A DNA stretch of 64,000 nt. Origin: Cereibacter_A sp052244495. GTDB lineage: Bacteria > Pseudomonadota > Alphaproteobacteria > Rhodobacterales > Rhodobacteraceae. A model generated the notes under the pieces. The model was not told the origin of the DNA. It saw only the letters and a program-made list of their open reading frames with translations, and ran no database searches. The translations under genes were made by a program, and so were the position numbers. Of the stretch, positions 9,107 to 18,619 are shown in pieces. Each line of letters opens with the position of its first letter. The stretch's first letter is position 1. The stretch lies in NCBI GenBank assembly GCA_052244495.1, contig JBQPXH010000005.1; one strand, written 5' to 3'.

Positions 9107-10620
9107 GCCTCCTCCTGCTCGGCCTCGTGCTGGCGCTGCCCAGCCATCCGTCCGGCGCCCTGCGCTTTCCACTCGAGCTGCCAGTGATGGTGGCATTGCT
9201 TGCCCTCCGGCCGGGGCGGGCGCGGGGGCTGCGCGGGCTGATGGTCGCGGCTCTGGTGGCGACGGTCATGCTGAAGGGGCTCGATCTGGCGCTCCAGCTC
9301 GCCTTCGGGCGCCCCTTCGATCCGGTGGGCGATCTGCCGCTGCTCGCGTCGGCGCTGGATCTGGGCGAGGGGGCGCTGGGAGCGGGCCGGGCCCTGCTCG
9401 CCGTGGCCGTGCTGGGTGCGGTGCCGGCGGGGCTCGCCGCCGGTCTCTGGTGGGCGACGGGCGTCTGGGCCGGGCGTGGCCGAGCGCATCCGCGGTCAAC
9501 GGGGGCCGCGGCCGTGCTCGCGCTGGGGCTGGTGGCGGCCGATCTCGCGCTGCCCGACCGCGTCCCAGGCGCAGCCTTCACCACCCGGCTGGCGTGGGAC
9601 CATGCCGCGACGGCGCGGCAGACGCACGCCGATCTCGCGGCCTTCCGTGCGGGCGCCCTGAGCGATCCCTGGGCCGGGCGCTCGGATGCCCTCTCGCGCC
9701 TGGGCCAAGCCGAGCTTCGCATCGTCTTCGTGGAGAGCTACGGGCGGGCGAGCTTCGACAATCCGCTCGATGCCTCCCATGTGGCCCTCCTGCGTGCGGC
9801 CGAGACCGACATCGCCGCCCGGGGCCTCGCCATGCGGTCGGGCTGGCTCGGCTCTCCGGTCGCGGGCGGGCAGAGCTGGCTTGCCCATGCCACACTGGCC
9901 TCGGGCCTGCGGATCGACGGCGCCATTCGCTACCGCGCCCTGATCGCGAGCCCGCGAAAAACGCTCTTCGAGCTGGCGCAGGCGGCGGGGCGGGATACTC
10001 TGGCCGTGATGCCGGGCATCACCCGCGACTGGCCCGAGGGCCGGCGGCTCGGCTTCTCGCGCATCATGGATGCCGAGGGGCTTGGCTACCGGGGACGGCC
10101 CTTCAACTGGGTCACCATGCCCGACCAGTTCACCCTGACGGCCTTCGACCGGCTGGGATCCGAGGCGTCGCGGGTTGCGCAGATCGTGCTCCTCTCCAGC
10201 CACGCGCCCTGGGTGCCCGAGCCGCGGCTGGTGCCGTGGGAGGAGGTGGGCGACGGGAGGATCTTCGACGATCAGGCCACGGCCGGCGACCCGCCCGAAG
10301 TGGTCTGGCGTGATCCCGACCGGGTGCGGGCGGCCTATCGCCAGTCTCTCGCCTATTCGCTGCGGACGGTGACGGCCCATGCGGCGCGGTCGGGCGCAGG
10401 CGCGCTGACGCTGGTCCTCGGGGATCATCCCCCCGCGCCCTTCGTCTCGGGCATCGAGGGGCGGGACGTGCCGGCCCATCTGATCGGTCCACCCGAGCTT
10501 CTGGCCGCCTTCGACGGCTGGGGCTGGACCGAGGGGCTGATCCCGGCACCGAACCTGCCCACGGTGCCGATGGAGGCGTTCCGCGACCGTTTCCTGTCCG
10601 CCCTCACGGGCCCGCCGTGA
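9088..10620 (+). CDS. Membrane-anchored sulfatase/alkaline-phosphatase superfamily protein
   Basis: A 510-residue protein. The first 160 residues hold several transmembrane segments, followed by a soluble, presumably periplasmic domain. That domain contains VFVESYGRASF, SSHAPWVPEP and VLGDHPPAP, which resemble the metal-binding motifs of LTA-synthase/OpgB-type enzymes that move phosphoglycerol or phosphoethanolamine groups between lipids and glycans. The usual nucleophile region is atypical (VAGGQSWLAHATL), so Ser rather than Thr may serve. It starts 19 nt inside the preceding CDP-alcohol transferase. Together the two could build and transfer a phospho-alcohol head group, but that is inference. 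Confidence 0.7.
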   Translation: MARAALSLLLLGLVLALPSHPSGALRFPLELPVMVALLALRPGRARGLRGLMVAALVATVMLKGLDLALQLAFGRPFDPVGDLPLLASALDLGEGALGAGRALLAVAVLGAVPAGLAAGLWWATGVWAGRGRAHPRSTGAAAVLALGLVAADLALPDRVPGAAFTTRLAWDHAATARQTHADLAAFRAGALSDPWAGRSDALSRLGQAELRIVFVESYGRASFDNPLDASHVALLRAAETDIAARGLAMRSGWLGSPVAGGQSWLAHATLASGLRIDGAIRYRALIASPRKTLFELAQAAGRDTLAVMPGITRDWPEGRRLGFSRIMDAEGLGYRGRPFNWVTMPDQFTLTAFDRLGSEASRVAQIVLLSSHAPWVPEPRLVPWEEVGDGRIFDDQATAGDPPEVVWRDPDRVRAAYRQSLAYSLRTVTAHAARSGAGALTLVLGDHPPAPFVSGIEGRDVPAHLIGPPELLAAFDGWGWTEGLIPAPNLPTVPMEAFRDRFLSALTGPP

Positions 10621-10735
10621 GTTCCGGGCGCGCCCTATACACCATGTCCGCGTCCGCCGATCCGGCGCCTGCGGACTTGCCCGCAGGACGCATTGCCCTA
10701 GGCTTGGATCCACGGGACAGACGGGGGATGGCGCT

Positions 10736-11752
10736 TTGCGGGTGACACGGCGGGGACTGCTCGGCCTCGGAATCGGCGGATTGGGGCTACGGAGCCTTGG
10801 GGCGGGCCTTTCTGCTCAGGGGCTGGCCTTGATGGCGGCAGGCCCGGCGCGCGCGCAGACGGCGGTGGCGATGCAGCTCTCCTGGCTCCATTCGGTCCAG
10901 TTCGCCGGCAGCTACATCGCCCAGGCCCGCGGCTACTGGCGCGAGGAAGGGCTGGAGGTAGCGTTGCAACCGGGCGGGCCGAATGCGCCGGTCGAGCCGC
11001 CGGTCGTCTCCGGTCAGGCACTGGTGGGAATCTCGGCCGCCGACTACACCGCCGCGGCCGTGGCGCAGGGCGCCCCCTTCCGCATCCTCGCCGTGGCCAT
11101 GCAGAAGAACCCCTTCGCCATCGCCTCGCTGCCGGCCAATCCGGTGCACACGCCCGCGGATCTGCCGGGCAAGCGGATCGGCATGGCGCTGGCCAACATG
11201 CCCGTATTGAAGGCGCTCTGCGCGCTGAACGGGATAGATGCGGCGAGGATCGAGGTGGTGCCCACGCAATATGACGCGGCGCCCCTGCTCGCGGGTCAGG
11301 TCGATTGCCTGCTCTGCTGGGCCACCGACCTGCCGGTGGCCATGGCGGTGCGCGGAATCGAGGCCGTCACGATGCTGATGGCAGATCACGGCTATGCGCT
11401 GCATTCCCAGACCTACATCGCGACCGACGAGAGCATCGCCTCGCGGCGGGCCGAGCTGGTGGGTCTCCTGCGCGGCGAGGCGCGGGGCTGGCAGGCCTGC
11501 CGCGCCGATCCCGAGGCCGCTCTGGCTCTGACGCTGGAGAGCCATCCCGATGCGGGCCTCGATGCGGCCGTGCAGGCGCTGCAGCTCGAGCGGCAGTTGC
11601 CGCTGATGGAGTCGGACCTGACCGAGGCTCATGGCTTCGGCTGGTTCAGCGACGAGACGGTGGCCGCCAACATCCGCACATTGGCCCTTCTGGGCCGCGA
11701 GGTGAGCCCCGACCTCTGGGACCGCTCGCTTCTCGAGGAAGCGAATGGCTGA
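10736..11752 (+). CDS. ABC transporter substrate-binding protein, NMT1/THI5-like
   Basis: About 338 residues. A twin-arginine-like signal TRRGLLGLGIGGLGL precedes a cleavage site near ARAQT. The mature part has the NMT1/THI5 fold signatures LSWLHSVQFAGSYIAQARGYWREEGLEV and an ISAADY loop, as in binding proteins for thiamine precursors, nitrate, taurine or riboflavin. No ATG fits the frame; TTG at 10736 (or GTG at 10742) is the likely start. The stop overlaps the ATPase gene by 8 nt. The ligand is not identifiable from sequence; the operon context points to an envelope-related or alcohol/amine ligand, but this is a guess. Confidence 0.82.
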   Translation: MRVTRRGLLGLGIGGLGLRSLGAGLSAQGLALMAAGPARAQTAVAMQLSWLHSVQFAGSYIAQARGYWREEGLEVALQPGGPNAPVEPPVVSGQALVGISAADYTAAAVAQGAPFRILAVAMQKNPFAIASLPANPVHTPADLPGKRIGMALANMPVLKALCALNGIDAARIEVVPTQYDAAPLLAGQVDCLLCWATDLPVAMAVRGIEAVTMLMADHGYALHSQTYIATDESIASRRAELVGLLRGEARGWQACRADPEAALALTLESHPDAGLDAAVQALQLERQLPLMESDLTEAHGFGWFSDETVAANIRTLALLGREVSPDLWDRSLLEEANG

Positions 11753-12545
11753 GGCGCCGCCGGAGGTCGCCTGCCGGGGCCTCGCCCGCACCTACGGAAC
11801 GGGGCCAGACGCGGTCGAGGCGGTGGGGCCCATGTGCCTCACCTTCGCCGCGGGCCAGACCACCGCGCTCGTCGGCCCGTCGGGATGCGGGAAATCGACG
11901 CTCCTGCGGATGATCGCGGGGCTCGAGGAGCCCTCGGCGGGCGGCGTCAGCATCGGCGGGCAGTCGCCTCTCGCGGTGCGCCGCCGGGGCGGGCTTTCGG
12001 TGGCGTTCCAGGAGGCGGCGCTTCTGCCCTGGCGCACGGTCGAGGGCAATGTGGCGCTGGCCCTGCGGCTTGCGCGGCGGCCCGCCGATCCTGCGGCCGT
12101 GGCGGGGCTGATCCGGCTCGTCGGGCTCGAAGGGTTCGAGCACCGCCGCCCGGCCGAGCTGTCCGGGGGCATGCGCCAGCGCGCGGCCATCGCCCGCTGC
12201 CTCGTGACCGCGCCGGGTCTCCTCCTTCTCGACGAGCCCTTCGGTTCGGTCGATGAGCTCACCCGCCTGCGGCTGAACCTGGACCTGCCGCGGCTCTGGC
12301 AGGAGCGGGGGACGACGACAATCCTCGTCACCCACTCGGTTTCCGAGGCGGTGCTGCTGTCCGACCGTGTCCTCGTGCTGTCGCCGCGGCCCGCGGCGGT
12401 GGTGGCCGACATTCCCGTGCGCCTGCCGCGCCCGCGGCGGGCGGCGATGGTGCGTGAGGCGCAGTTCCTCGACCTCGTGGACGAGATCACCGCCGGCCTC
12501 TCCGAGGGAGGGGCGGCGCCCGACCGGCCGCTCGCCGCGCAATGA
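11745..12545 (+). CDS. ABC transporter ATP-binding protein (nitrate/taurine/HMP type)
   Basis: A 266-residue ATPase with Walker A GPSGCGKST (about residues 44-52), a Q-loop in AFQEAALLPWRTV, signature LSGGMRQR, Walker B LLLLDEPFGSVDE and switch histidine in LVTHSVSEAV. The LLPWRTV and DEPFGSVD motifs are typical of SsuB/TauB/ThiZ-type import ATPases. It overlaps the binding protein by 8 nt and the permease by 4 nt (ATGA), so the three proteins form one importer. Confidence 0.93.
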   Translation: MAEAPPEVACRGLARTYGTGPDAVEAVGPMCLTFAAGQTTALVGPSGCGKSTLLRMIAGLEEPSAGGVSIGGQSPLAVRRRGGLSVAFQEAALLPWRTVEGNVALALRLARRPADPAAVAGLIRLVGLEGFEHRRPAELSGGMRQRAAIARCLVTAPGLLLLDEPFGSVDELTRLRLNLDLPRLWQERGTTTILVTHSVSEAVLLSDRVLVLSPRPAAVVADIPVRLPRPRRAAMVREAQFLDLVDEITAGLSEGGAAPDRPLAAQ

Positions 12546-14065
12546 GCGGCCGTCTCCTTGTCGGTCTGATGGTGCTGCTCCTGTGGGAGATGGCGGCCCG
12601 GACGCTGGCGGGCACGCATCTTCTGGCTGGGCCGGTCGACACGGCAGGCTGGCTCTTCCAGCACCGCGGGCTCGTCGGTCGCGCGCTGGCCGTGACCGCG
12701 GGCGAGGCGGCGCTGGGGCTTCTGGCGGGCACGCTCGCGGCCGTGCTGCTGGCGGCGCTGGCCGTGCTCGCGCCGCGCCGGGTGGCGGCGGTGATCTCGC
12801 TTCTGATGCTCTTCCTCTTCTGCCTGCCGCTGGTGGCCACCGGCCCCATCCTGCGCGTGCTCTGGGGGCCGGGCCTCGGGCCGCAGGTCACGCTCGCGGC
12901 GCTTGCGGTGACCTTCACCAGCTATCTGGCGCTTCTCGTGGGTCTCCGCGCCGCGCCACCGGTCTGGCTCGACCTCGTGCGCAGCTACGGGCGCGGGCGG
13001 CTGTCGGAGCTCTGGCATGTGCGGGCCCGAGGGGCGCTGCCCTACGTCATGGCAGGCCTCCAGATCGCGGCACCCGCGGCCTTCCTCGGCGCGCTGGTGG
13101 GAGAGTTCACCGGCGCCGAGCGCGGCCTCGGTCTGCTGGTGATCCGGGCGCTGCGCGAGCTGGACGCGCCGGCCACCTGGGGCCTCGCCACGGTCGCCGC
13201 CGCGGTGACAGTGGCCTCCCACGCGATCCTTGCGGCGGTCGGGCGCAGGCTGCAGGCCGAGCCGCCGCTGATCCTCGCGACCGCGACGGGCCGACGCGAG
13301 GGGCCGCTGCCGGTCCTGGCCGCACTGGCGCTGGGGCTCATCCTCTGGGCGGGCGCTATGGAGGCGGCTGACCTCAGCCCCTTCTTCGCCAAGCGGCCCT
13401 GGGATGTCTGGGCCTTCCTCTTCACGGATCCCGAGGCCGTGGCCCACCGCGCGGAGCTGGCTCTCGCACTGGCACAGACGCTGCGCGTGGCGGTGCCGGG
13501 CTATCTGGCGGGGCTTCTGGCGGGGGCGGGCCTTGCGGCGCTGGTGATCCTCGCCCCCCGCGCCGAGGGGGCGGTGCTGCCCGTGGCCGTGGCGCTGAGG
13601 GCGGTCCCCATCGTGACCACGGCGCCGCTTCTGGTGCTGGCGCTGGGGCGCGGGCCGGCGGGCACGGTGACCATCGTGGCGGTCATGATCTTCTTCCCGA
13701 CCCTCGTCGCCTGCCTTCAGGGGATGCGCCAGACGCCGCGGGCGGTCCTCGACCTCTTCGAGAGTTATTCGGCAAGCCGCGGCGCGCGCCTCCTCCATGC
13801 GCAGCTGCCCGCAATGCTGCCGGCCTTCTTCGCCTCTGCGCGGATGGCGGTTCCCGCGGCGATCCTCGCCGCCACGACGGCGGAATGGCTGGCCACCGGC
13901 ACCGGGCTCGGCGCGCTGATGGCCGTCACCGCCTCGACCTCGGCCTACGGCATGCTCTGGAGCGCCACGCTCGTCATCGCGCTGGCCGCCTGCCTCGCCT
14001 GGGGCGCGCTCGGCCTGCTCGAGCGGGCGGTCCTTTCGCGCACGGCGGCGGAGCAGCTGGCATGA
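12542..14065 (+). CDS. ABC transporter permease with two fused transmembrane domains
   Basis: A 507-residue protein with about 11-12 helices. It is an internal duplication: two BPD_transp_1 domains in one chain. Each half has an EAA-like coupling loop, YGRGRLSELWHVRARGALPYV in the first half and SYSASRGARLLHAQLPAML in the second, and a GEFTGAERGLG / AEWLATGTGLG periplasmic-loop pair. Most relatives encode one domain and dimerise, so the fusion makes an asymmetric heterodimer. It is overlapped by four bases at both ends with the ATPase and the glycosyltransferase. Confidence 0.88.
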   Translation: MSGRLLVGLMVLLLWEMAARTLAGTHLLAGPVDTAGWLFQHRGLVGRALAVTAGEAALGLLAGTLAAVLLAALAVLAPRRVAAVISLLMLFLFCLPLVATGPILRVLWGPGLGPQVTLAALAVTFTSYLALLVGLRAAPPVWLDLVRSYGRGRLSELWHVRARGALPYVMAGLQIAAPAAFLGALVGEFTGAERGLGLLVIRALRELDAPATWGLATVAAAVTVASHAILAAVGRRLQAEPPLILATATGRREGPLPVLAALALGLILWAGAMEAADLSPFFAKRPWDVWAFLFTDPEAVAHRAELALALAQTLRVAVPGYLAGLLAGAGLAALVILAPRAEGAVLPVAVALRAVPIVTTAPLLVLALGRGPAGTVTIVAVMIFFPTLVACLQGMRQTPRAVLDLFESYSASRGARLLHAQLPAMLPAFFASARMAVPAAILAATTAEWLATGTGLGALMAVTASTSAYGMLWSATLVIALAACLAWGALGLLERAVLSRTAAEQLA

Positions 14066-15102
14066 GGGCGGTCTTCGCCATTCCCGGCGATCCGGACCGC
14101 CGCTCGGGCGGCTTCCTCTACGAACGCTCGCTGCTTGCGGCGCTGAACGAGAGCGGCCACGAGGTCGCTTATCTGCGCCTTCCCGCGGGCTTTCCCGACC
14201 CCGATCAGGCCGAGACCGCCGAGGCGGCCGCACTGCTCGCGGCCGTCCCCGAGGGCGTGCCGGTGATCCTCGACGGGCTCGTGCACGGCGCGATCGAGAC
14301 GGAGGCGCTGGCGCGGATGCGCGCGCCGCTCGTGGCGATGACCCACCATCCGCTGGCGCTCGAGACGGGTCTGCCGTCTGCCCGCGCCGCCCTCCTGCGC
14401 GAGCGGGAGCGGGCAAATCTCGCGCTGGCAGCCCATGTGCTGGTGCCGAGCCCCCACACGGCGCGGCTCCTCGTGCAGGAATACGACGTGCCCGCCGAGC
14501 GGATCACGGTGGCGCCGCCGGGCTTTCCGCCACCCGATCCGGTGCGCGCGCCCGTGCGGCCGCCGCTGATCTTGTCGGTGGGGATCCTGGTGCCGCGGAA
14601 AGGGCACGACGTGCTGCTGGAAGCGCTGGCGCGGATCCGGGATCTGGACTGGCAGGCGCGCATCGTCGGGGCGCCGTGGTTTCCCGAGACGGCCGCGGCG
14701 CTGCACGCGCAACGGACGGCTCTCGGCCTCGAGGCGCGGGTCGCCTTCACCGGCGAACTCGGCGAGGCCGACCTGTGCGCCCTCTTTCGCCGGGCCACGC
14801 TCTTCGCGCTGGCGACCCGGCACGAGGGCTACGGCATGGTCTTTCCCGAGGCGCTGCTGCACGGCCTTCCCATCGTCGCCTGCGCCACGGGGGCGGTTCC
14901 CGACACGGTGCCTGCCGACGCGGGGCTTCTGGTGCCGCCGGACGATCCCACGGCCTTCGCCGACGCGCTGCGTCGCCTGCTCGAGGACGGGCCGACCCGT
15001 CAGCGCCTGGCGGATGCGGCTTGCCGGGCAGGGGGAACGCTGCCGCGATGGTCCGACACGGCCGCGATTGCCGGAGCGGTGCTGGATCGTCTCTCCTGCT
15101 GA
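14062..15102 (+). CDS. Glycosyltransferase, GT4-like (GT-B fold)
   Basis: A 346-residue protein. The C-terminal Glyco_transf_1 domain shows ILSVGILVPRKGHDVLLEAL, a VAFTGEL segment and the nucleotide-sugar-binding E-x7-E region HEGYGMVFPEALLHGLPIV. The N-terminal donor/acceptor domain begins MRAVFAIPGDPDRRSGGFLYE. Such retaining enzymes transfer a sugar from a nucleotide or lipid donor. The start overlaps the permease stop (ATGA at 14062-14065), so it belongs to the same operon. Its target could be the lipid made by the upstream phosphatidyltransferase. No clear terminator follows. Confidence 0.85.
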   Translation: MRAVFAIPGDPDRRSGGFLYERSLLAALNESGHEVAYLRLPAGFPDPDQAETAEAAALLAAVPEGVPVILDGLVHGAIETEALARMRAPLVAMTHHPLALETGLPSARAALLRERERANLALAAHVLVPSPHTARLLVQEYDVPAERITVAPPGFPPPDPVRAPVRPPLILSVGILVPRKGHDVLLEALARIRDLDWQARIVGAPWFPETAAALHAQRTALGLEARVAFTGELGEADLCALFRRATLFALATRHEGYGMVFPEALLHGLPIVACATGAVPDTVPADAGLLVPPDDPTAFADALRRLLEDGPTRQRLADAACRAGGTLPRWSDTAAIAGAVLDRLSC

Positions 15103-15377
15103 GAGCCTGTCGGCCTCGCATCCCTTCCGTTGGCGGGCAGCCGCGGTGAGAAGAGCCGGTGGCACGGCCTGCGCAGGAAGCGCGTCCCGGCCACAACCTG
15201 CCAGCATTGCGCGTTCCTGCCACCGAAACTCCATCGTTGCGCCGCCTTTCGGCCAATGGTTGAAGCGAACGAGAGCCCCGATCCGTGCCCGATCCTCTGG
15301 CGCACGTCTCCGGCACCTCCGACATCGGATGGAAGGTGGTGCGGAATAATGTCCTGCGCCGCACGACGAGGTGATGA

Positions 15378-17612
15378 ATGGTTCTTCCGGTATATTCCGA
15401 GGCAGAGGCTGGCTGGCAGCTTACGAACGGCTACTGGGGCGGTTCATCCCATTCCTGGTCGCTCGATGCGTCGCGCAGCCTGACCTACTCGTTCTCGTCC
15501 GGGATGACCGAGCCGGAACGGGCGATGGCGCGGATGGCACTCGCGACCTGGAGCGACATCGCGGACATCCGCTTCGTTGAAACCTCCAGCGGGAAGCTCA
15601 CCTTCCAGAACTCGGACTCGGGCGCCTACACCTCGTCCTCCTGGGTGGGATCCTCGCTGACCACGGCCCGGGTGAACGTGTCGTCATCCTGGTTCGCCAG
15701 CTACGGGCAGGAGGCGGGCGGCTATTCGCTCCAGACCTATATTCACGAGATCGGGCACGCGCTGGGGCTGGGCCATACGGGCAATTACAACGGCTCGGCA
15801 AGCTATGCCGGCGACGCGCTCTATGCCAACGACAGCTGGCAGACGAGCGTCATGTCCTACTTCTCGCAGACCGAGAACACGTTCATGGATGCGAGCTACG
15901 CGTTCACGCTGACGCCGATGACCTTCGACATCGCCGCGATCCGGGCGCTCTACGGTGCGCCGGAGGCGGCGCATGCCGGAGACACGGTCTACGGTCTCGG
16001 TTCGACGGCGGGCGGATCGCTCGACTATCTCGGCCGGACCGGGTTCTCGGCCTCCGTCTGCTTCACCCTCGTCGACGGATCCGGCCTCGATACGCTGGAT
16101 TTCTCTACACGGAGCGAGGGGAACCGCATCGACCTCGGCGAAGGGGCGGTGTCGGACGTGTTCGGCAGACGCGGCAACATGGTCATCGCCGCCGGAACGG
16201 TGATCGAGAACGTAAGCACCGGCTCGGGGGCTGATCGGATCACCGGCAACGGTGCCGCGAACGTCCTCTCGTCAGGCGCAGGGAACGACGAGGTCAGCGC
16301 GGGAGAAGGCGACGACACGATCTGGGGAGAGACGGGCGACGATGTCCTGACCGGCGGGGCCGGCAGCGACCTGTTCCGCTTCGCTGATGGCTTCGGAACC
16401 GACAGCATCCTGGACTTCGAGACGGGCACCGACGTCATCGACCTGCCGACGCTCGCCGGCATCTACAGCTGGCAGGGCTTCCTCGGCCATGTGATCGAGA
16501 CCTCCGTCGGGCTCTGTATCGATCTGGCAGAGGGCATGCTGACGCTGGTCGACATGACCCTTGCCGCCCTGACCGCCAGCATGGTCCGGGTGGACGGCAT
16601 GATCCTGCCGGACGAGGACGGCCCGCGCAGCATCATGGGCACTACTGCCGATGATGCCCTGCAGGGTGGCACGGGCGACGACACGATTGCGGCGGACTCC
16701 GGCAATGACACGGTCGATGCGGGCACGGGACGCGACTACGTTACGCTTGCGGATGGCGACGACGTCTTCACCGACGCAGTCGAGACGGGCGCGGCAGGCT
16801 CTGACACGGTGTCCGGTGGCGCCGGGAATGACCGCCTGGAAGGTTCGGGCGGTCATGACGTCCTGATGGGGGATGACGGGCAGGACACGATCCTCGGCGG
16901 TGGTGAGGCGGAGACGCTCGACGGCGGGACTGGCGACGACCTCATCCATGCCGGTGATGGAGCCGACTGCGTGACGGGTGGAGGCGGGTCCGACACGATC
17001 CGGGGAGACGCGGGCGCCGACCGGCTCTTCGGAGGAGCCGGCGACGACCGGATCTTCGGCACAACCTCGGCGAACCGGATCGACGGCGGAGAGGGACGCG
17101 ACACCGTGGCGGCCGGTGGCGGTGACGACATCGTGGCCGACACTGGAGGCACCGACCTTGTGAGCCTCGGGGCGGGCAACGACACCTACCGGGGCGCGGG
17201 CGACGTGACGGGCCGGGGCGACACCATCGAGGGAGGAGCGGGCAGGGATCGCGTCCTCGCCTCTTCGGGGAATGACCGGGTTGACGGTGGTGCAGGGAAC
17301 GACACGCTGTCGGGCGGGGCCGGGTCCGACCGGATCATCGGAGGAAGCGGGTCGGACCTGCTTCGCGGTGGGTCGGGGGCGGACGTCTTCGTGTTCGCGG
17401 CCGGCTGCGGCGCGGATCGGCTGTCGGACTTCCGCCCCGGCATCGACCGGGTGCTGCTCATGTCCGACGGTGGCCTCGACGATTGGACCGAGGTCTCCGC
17501 GCATCTGCGCCAGACCGCGGCAGGTGCGGTCCTCAGGCTGGATGGTGGCAGCCTCTGCTTCGCGGACCTGACCCTGGCCGGCCTGCACCAGTCGGACTTC
17601 ATCTTCGCGTAA
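15378..17612 (+). CDS. Serralysin-like RTX zinc metalloprotease (M10B)
   Basis: A 744-residue protein. The catalytic zinc motif HEIGHALGLGH is at residues 123-133 (His123, Glu124, His127, His133) with the Met-turn SVMSYF (Met159), as in metzincins of the serralysin group. From about residue 280 there are nonapeptide calcium-binding RTX repeats such as GGAGSDLF and GGAGNDRLE, in two blocks separated by a linker near residue 350-415, and the end is DFIFA. There is no N-terminal signal peptide, consistent with type I secretion by a C-terminal signal, but no ABC/HlyD/TolC genes are adjacent. The ATG at 15378 gives a start just before the catalytic domain. The substrate is unknown. Confidence 0.9.
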   Translation: MVLPVYSEAEAGWQLTNGYWGGSSHSWSLDASRSLTYSFSSGMTEPERAMARMALATWSDIADIRFVETSSGKLTFQNSDSGAYTSSSWVGSSLTTARVNVSSSWFASYGQEAGGYSLQTYIHEIGHALGLGHTGNYNGSASYAGDALYANDSWQTSVMSYFSQTENTFMDASYAFTLTPMTFDIAAIRALYGAPEAAHAGDTVYGLGSTAGGSLDYLGRTGFSASVCFTLVDGSGLDTLDFSTRSEGNRIDLGEGAVSDVFGRRGNMVIAAGTVIENVSTGSGADRITGNGAANVLSSGAGNDEVSAGEGDDTIWGETGDDVLTGGAGSDLFRFADGFGTDSILDFETGTDVIDLPTLAGIYSWQGFLGHVIETSVGLCIDLAEGMLTLVDMTLAALTASMVRVDGMILPDEDGPRSIMGTTADDALQGGTGDDTIAADSGNDTVDAGTGRDYVTLADGDDVFTDAVETGAAGSDTVSGGAGNDRLEGSGGHDVLMGDDGQDTILGGGEAETLDGGTGDDLIHAGDGADCVTGGGGSDTIRGDAGADRLFGGAGDDRIFGTTSANRIDGGEGRDTVAAGGGDDIVADTGGTDLVSLGAGNDTYRGAGDVTGRGDTIEGGAGRDRVLASSGNDRVDGGAGNDTLSGGAGSDRIIGGSGSDLLRGGSGADVFVFAAGCGADRLSDFRPGIDRVLLMSDGGLDDWTEVSAHLRQTAAGAVLRLDGGSLCFADLTLAGLHQSDFIFA

Positions 17613-17716
17613 GGTGCACGCCGCGCGCGGTCCTTCGTGGCCCCGCTCGGACCACGAGAGTGGCCATGCCTCGGCCATGCTGCCGTTCCTGCCGCGGCCC
17701 GCATCCCGAGGATGCC

Positions 17717-18601
17717 TCAGAAACCCGCGACGGCTGCGAATTCTGCCCGGCCCTGATCCGGTCCCGCGGTGAAGCAGGCGACGGTTGTCGGGACCGGTAG
17801 GTCGGGAAAGTGATAGATCGCATTGGCGCTGAAGGGTCCGCCGCCGGAATGGCCGATCGCATGTCCGGCCGCGCCCATGCTGCCGCTCATGAGGCCGAGG
17901 CCATAGCCGCACTCGGTCCAGGGGCGGCCGGCAATCGCACCTGCCACGCGCCGGCGAGCCATCATCTGCTGCATGGATGCCGCGTTCAGCACCTGACCGG
18001 CGATCAGGGCGTGCAGCAGCCGCGCCGCATCCCTTGCCGAGCCGATCAGGCAGCCGTGGTAGACCCAGCCCGGGTGATACCGGCGCGCCGCTTCCCAATG
18101 CACGCGCGCGATGTGCTCGCGTGTTGTCGCCAACGTGACACTTTCCAGACCCAGGCGCTCGACGATGGTCCCCCGCACGAGATCGGCAAAAGAGCATCCG
18201 GCTGCTTTCTCGATCCACTCGCGCGCCAGCATGTATCCGACATTGGAGTAGGACCAGCCGCGGCCAGGCGCGAAGAGCCGCCCCTGAGCCAGCGCCGCCC
18301 GCAGCAGTTCGTCCCGTGGCCAAGGCTCTTCGTCGGATTCGACGGCCCGATGATAGTCGGGCAGCGTTCCGTAATCCGGCAGGCCTGCGGTGTGGTTCAG
18401 AAGCTGGCGCAGCGTGAAATCCTCTCGCTGCAGGGGTTCGTCGAGATTGATCCTGCCGCCTTCTGCCAGCTTCAGGGCACATATGGCGAGGACCGTCTTG
18501 GTGAAGCTCCAGTAGGGGAAGAGGAGTGTCGGGTCGCAGCACAAGCCGTCCTCACCCCGGTAGGGAATGCTGCAGGAATGCGGATGGTCCGGCTGCGTCA
18601 T
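17717..18601 (-). CDS. Serine beta-lactamase-like hydrolase (class C / esterase EstB type)
   Basis: A 294-residue protein of the beta-lactamase/transpeptidase-like fold. The SxxK nucleophile motif SFTK is at residues 32-35, YSN (the Y-x-N element) is in GWSYSNVGYML, and the third box is HSGGG near the C-terminus. Surrounding signatures (LNHTAGLPDY) are typical of COG1680. The fold acts on ester or amide substrates such as peptidoglycan peptides or carboxyl esters. It lacks a signal peptide and is shorter at the N-terminus than AmpC, so it is probably cytosolic, or the start lies elsewhere. It follows the coiled-coil gene by 18 nt on the same strand, so they are likely co-transcribed. Confidence 0.82.
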   Translation of the reverse strand: MTQPDHPHSCSIPYRGEDGLCCDPTLLFPYWSFTKTVLAICALKLAEGGRINLDEPLQREDFTLRQLLNHTAGLPDYGTLPDYHRAVESDEEPWPRDELLRAALAQGRLFAPGRGWSYSNVGYMLAREWIEKAAGCSFADLVRGTIVERLGLESVTLATTREHIARVHWEAARRYHPGWVYHGCLIGSARDAARLLHALIAGQVLNAASMQQMMARRRVAGAIAGRPWTECGYGLGLMSGSMGAAGHAIGHSGGGPFSANAIYHFPDLPVPTTVACFTAGPDQGRAEFAAVAGF

Positions 18602-18619
18602 TGGATGGCCGCCTCGGCC

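Noticed and set aside
10728..10730. ATG at 10728 as start of the ABC binding protein
   Set aside because: It is out of frame with the signal peptide and mature domain; TTG at 10736 or GTG at 10742 are in frame.
17613..17716. Short plus-strand frames after the metalloprotease
   Set aside because: No ribosome-binding site or recognisable product; the region only separates two convergent genes.
16272..18542. Long minus-strand frame over the RTX repeats and the serine hydrolase
   Set aside because: It is antisense to the GC-rich RTX repeats and in the wrong frame for the serine hydrolase, which has complete SxxK, YxN and HSG motifs in its own frame.
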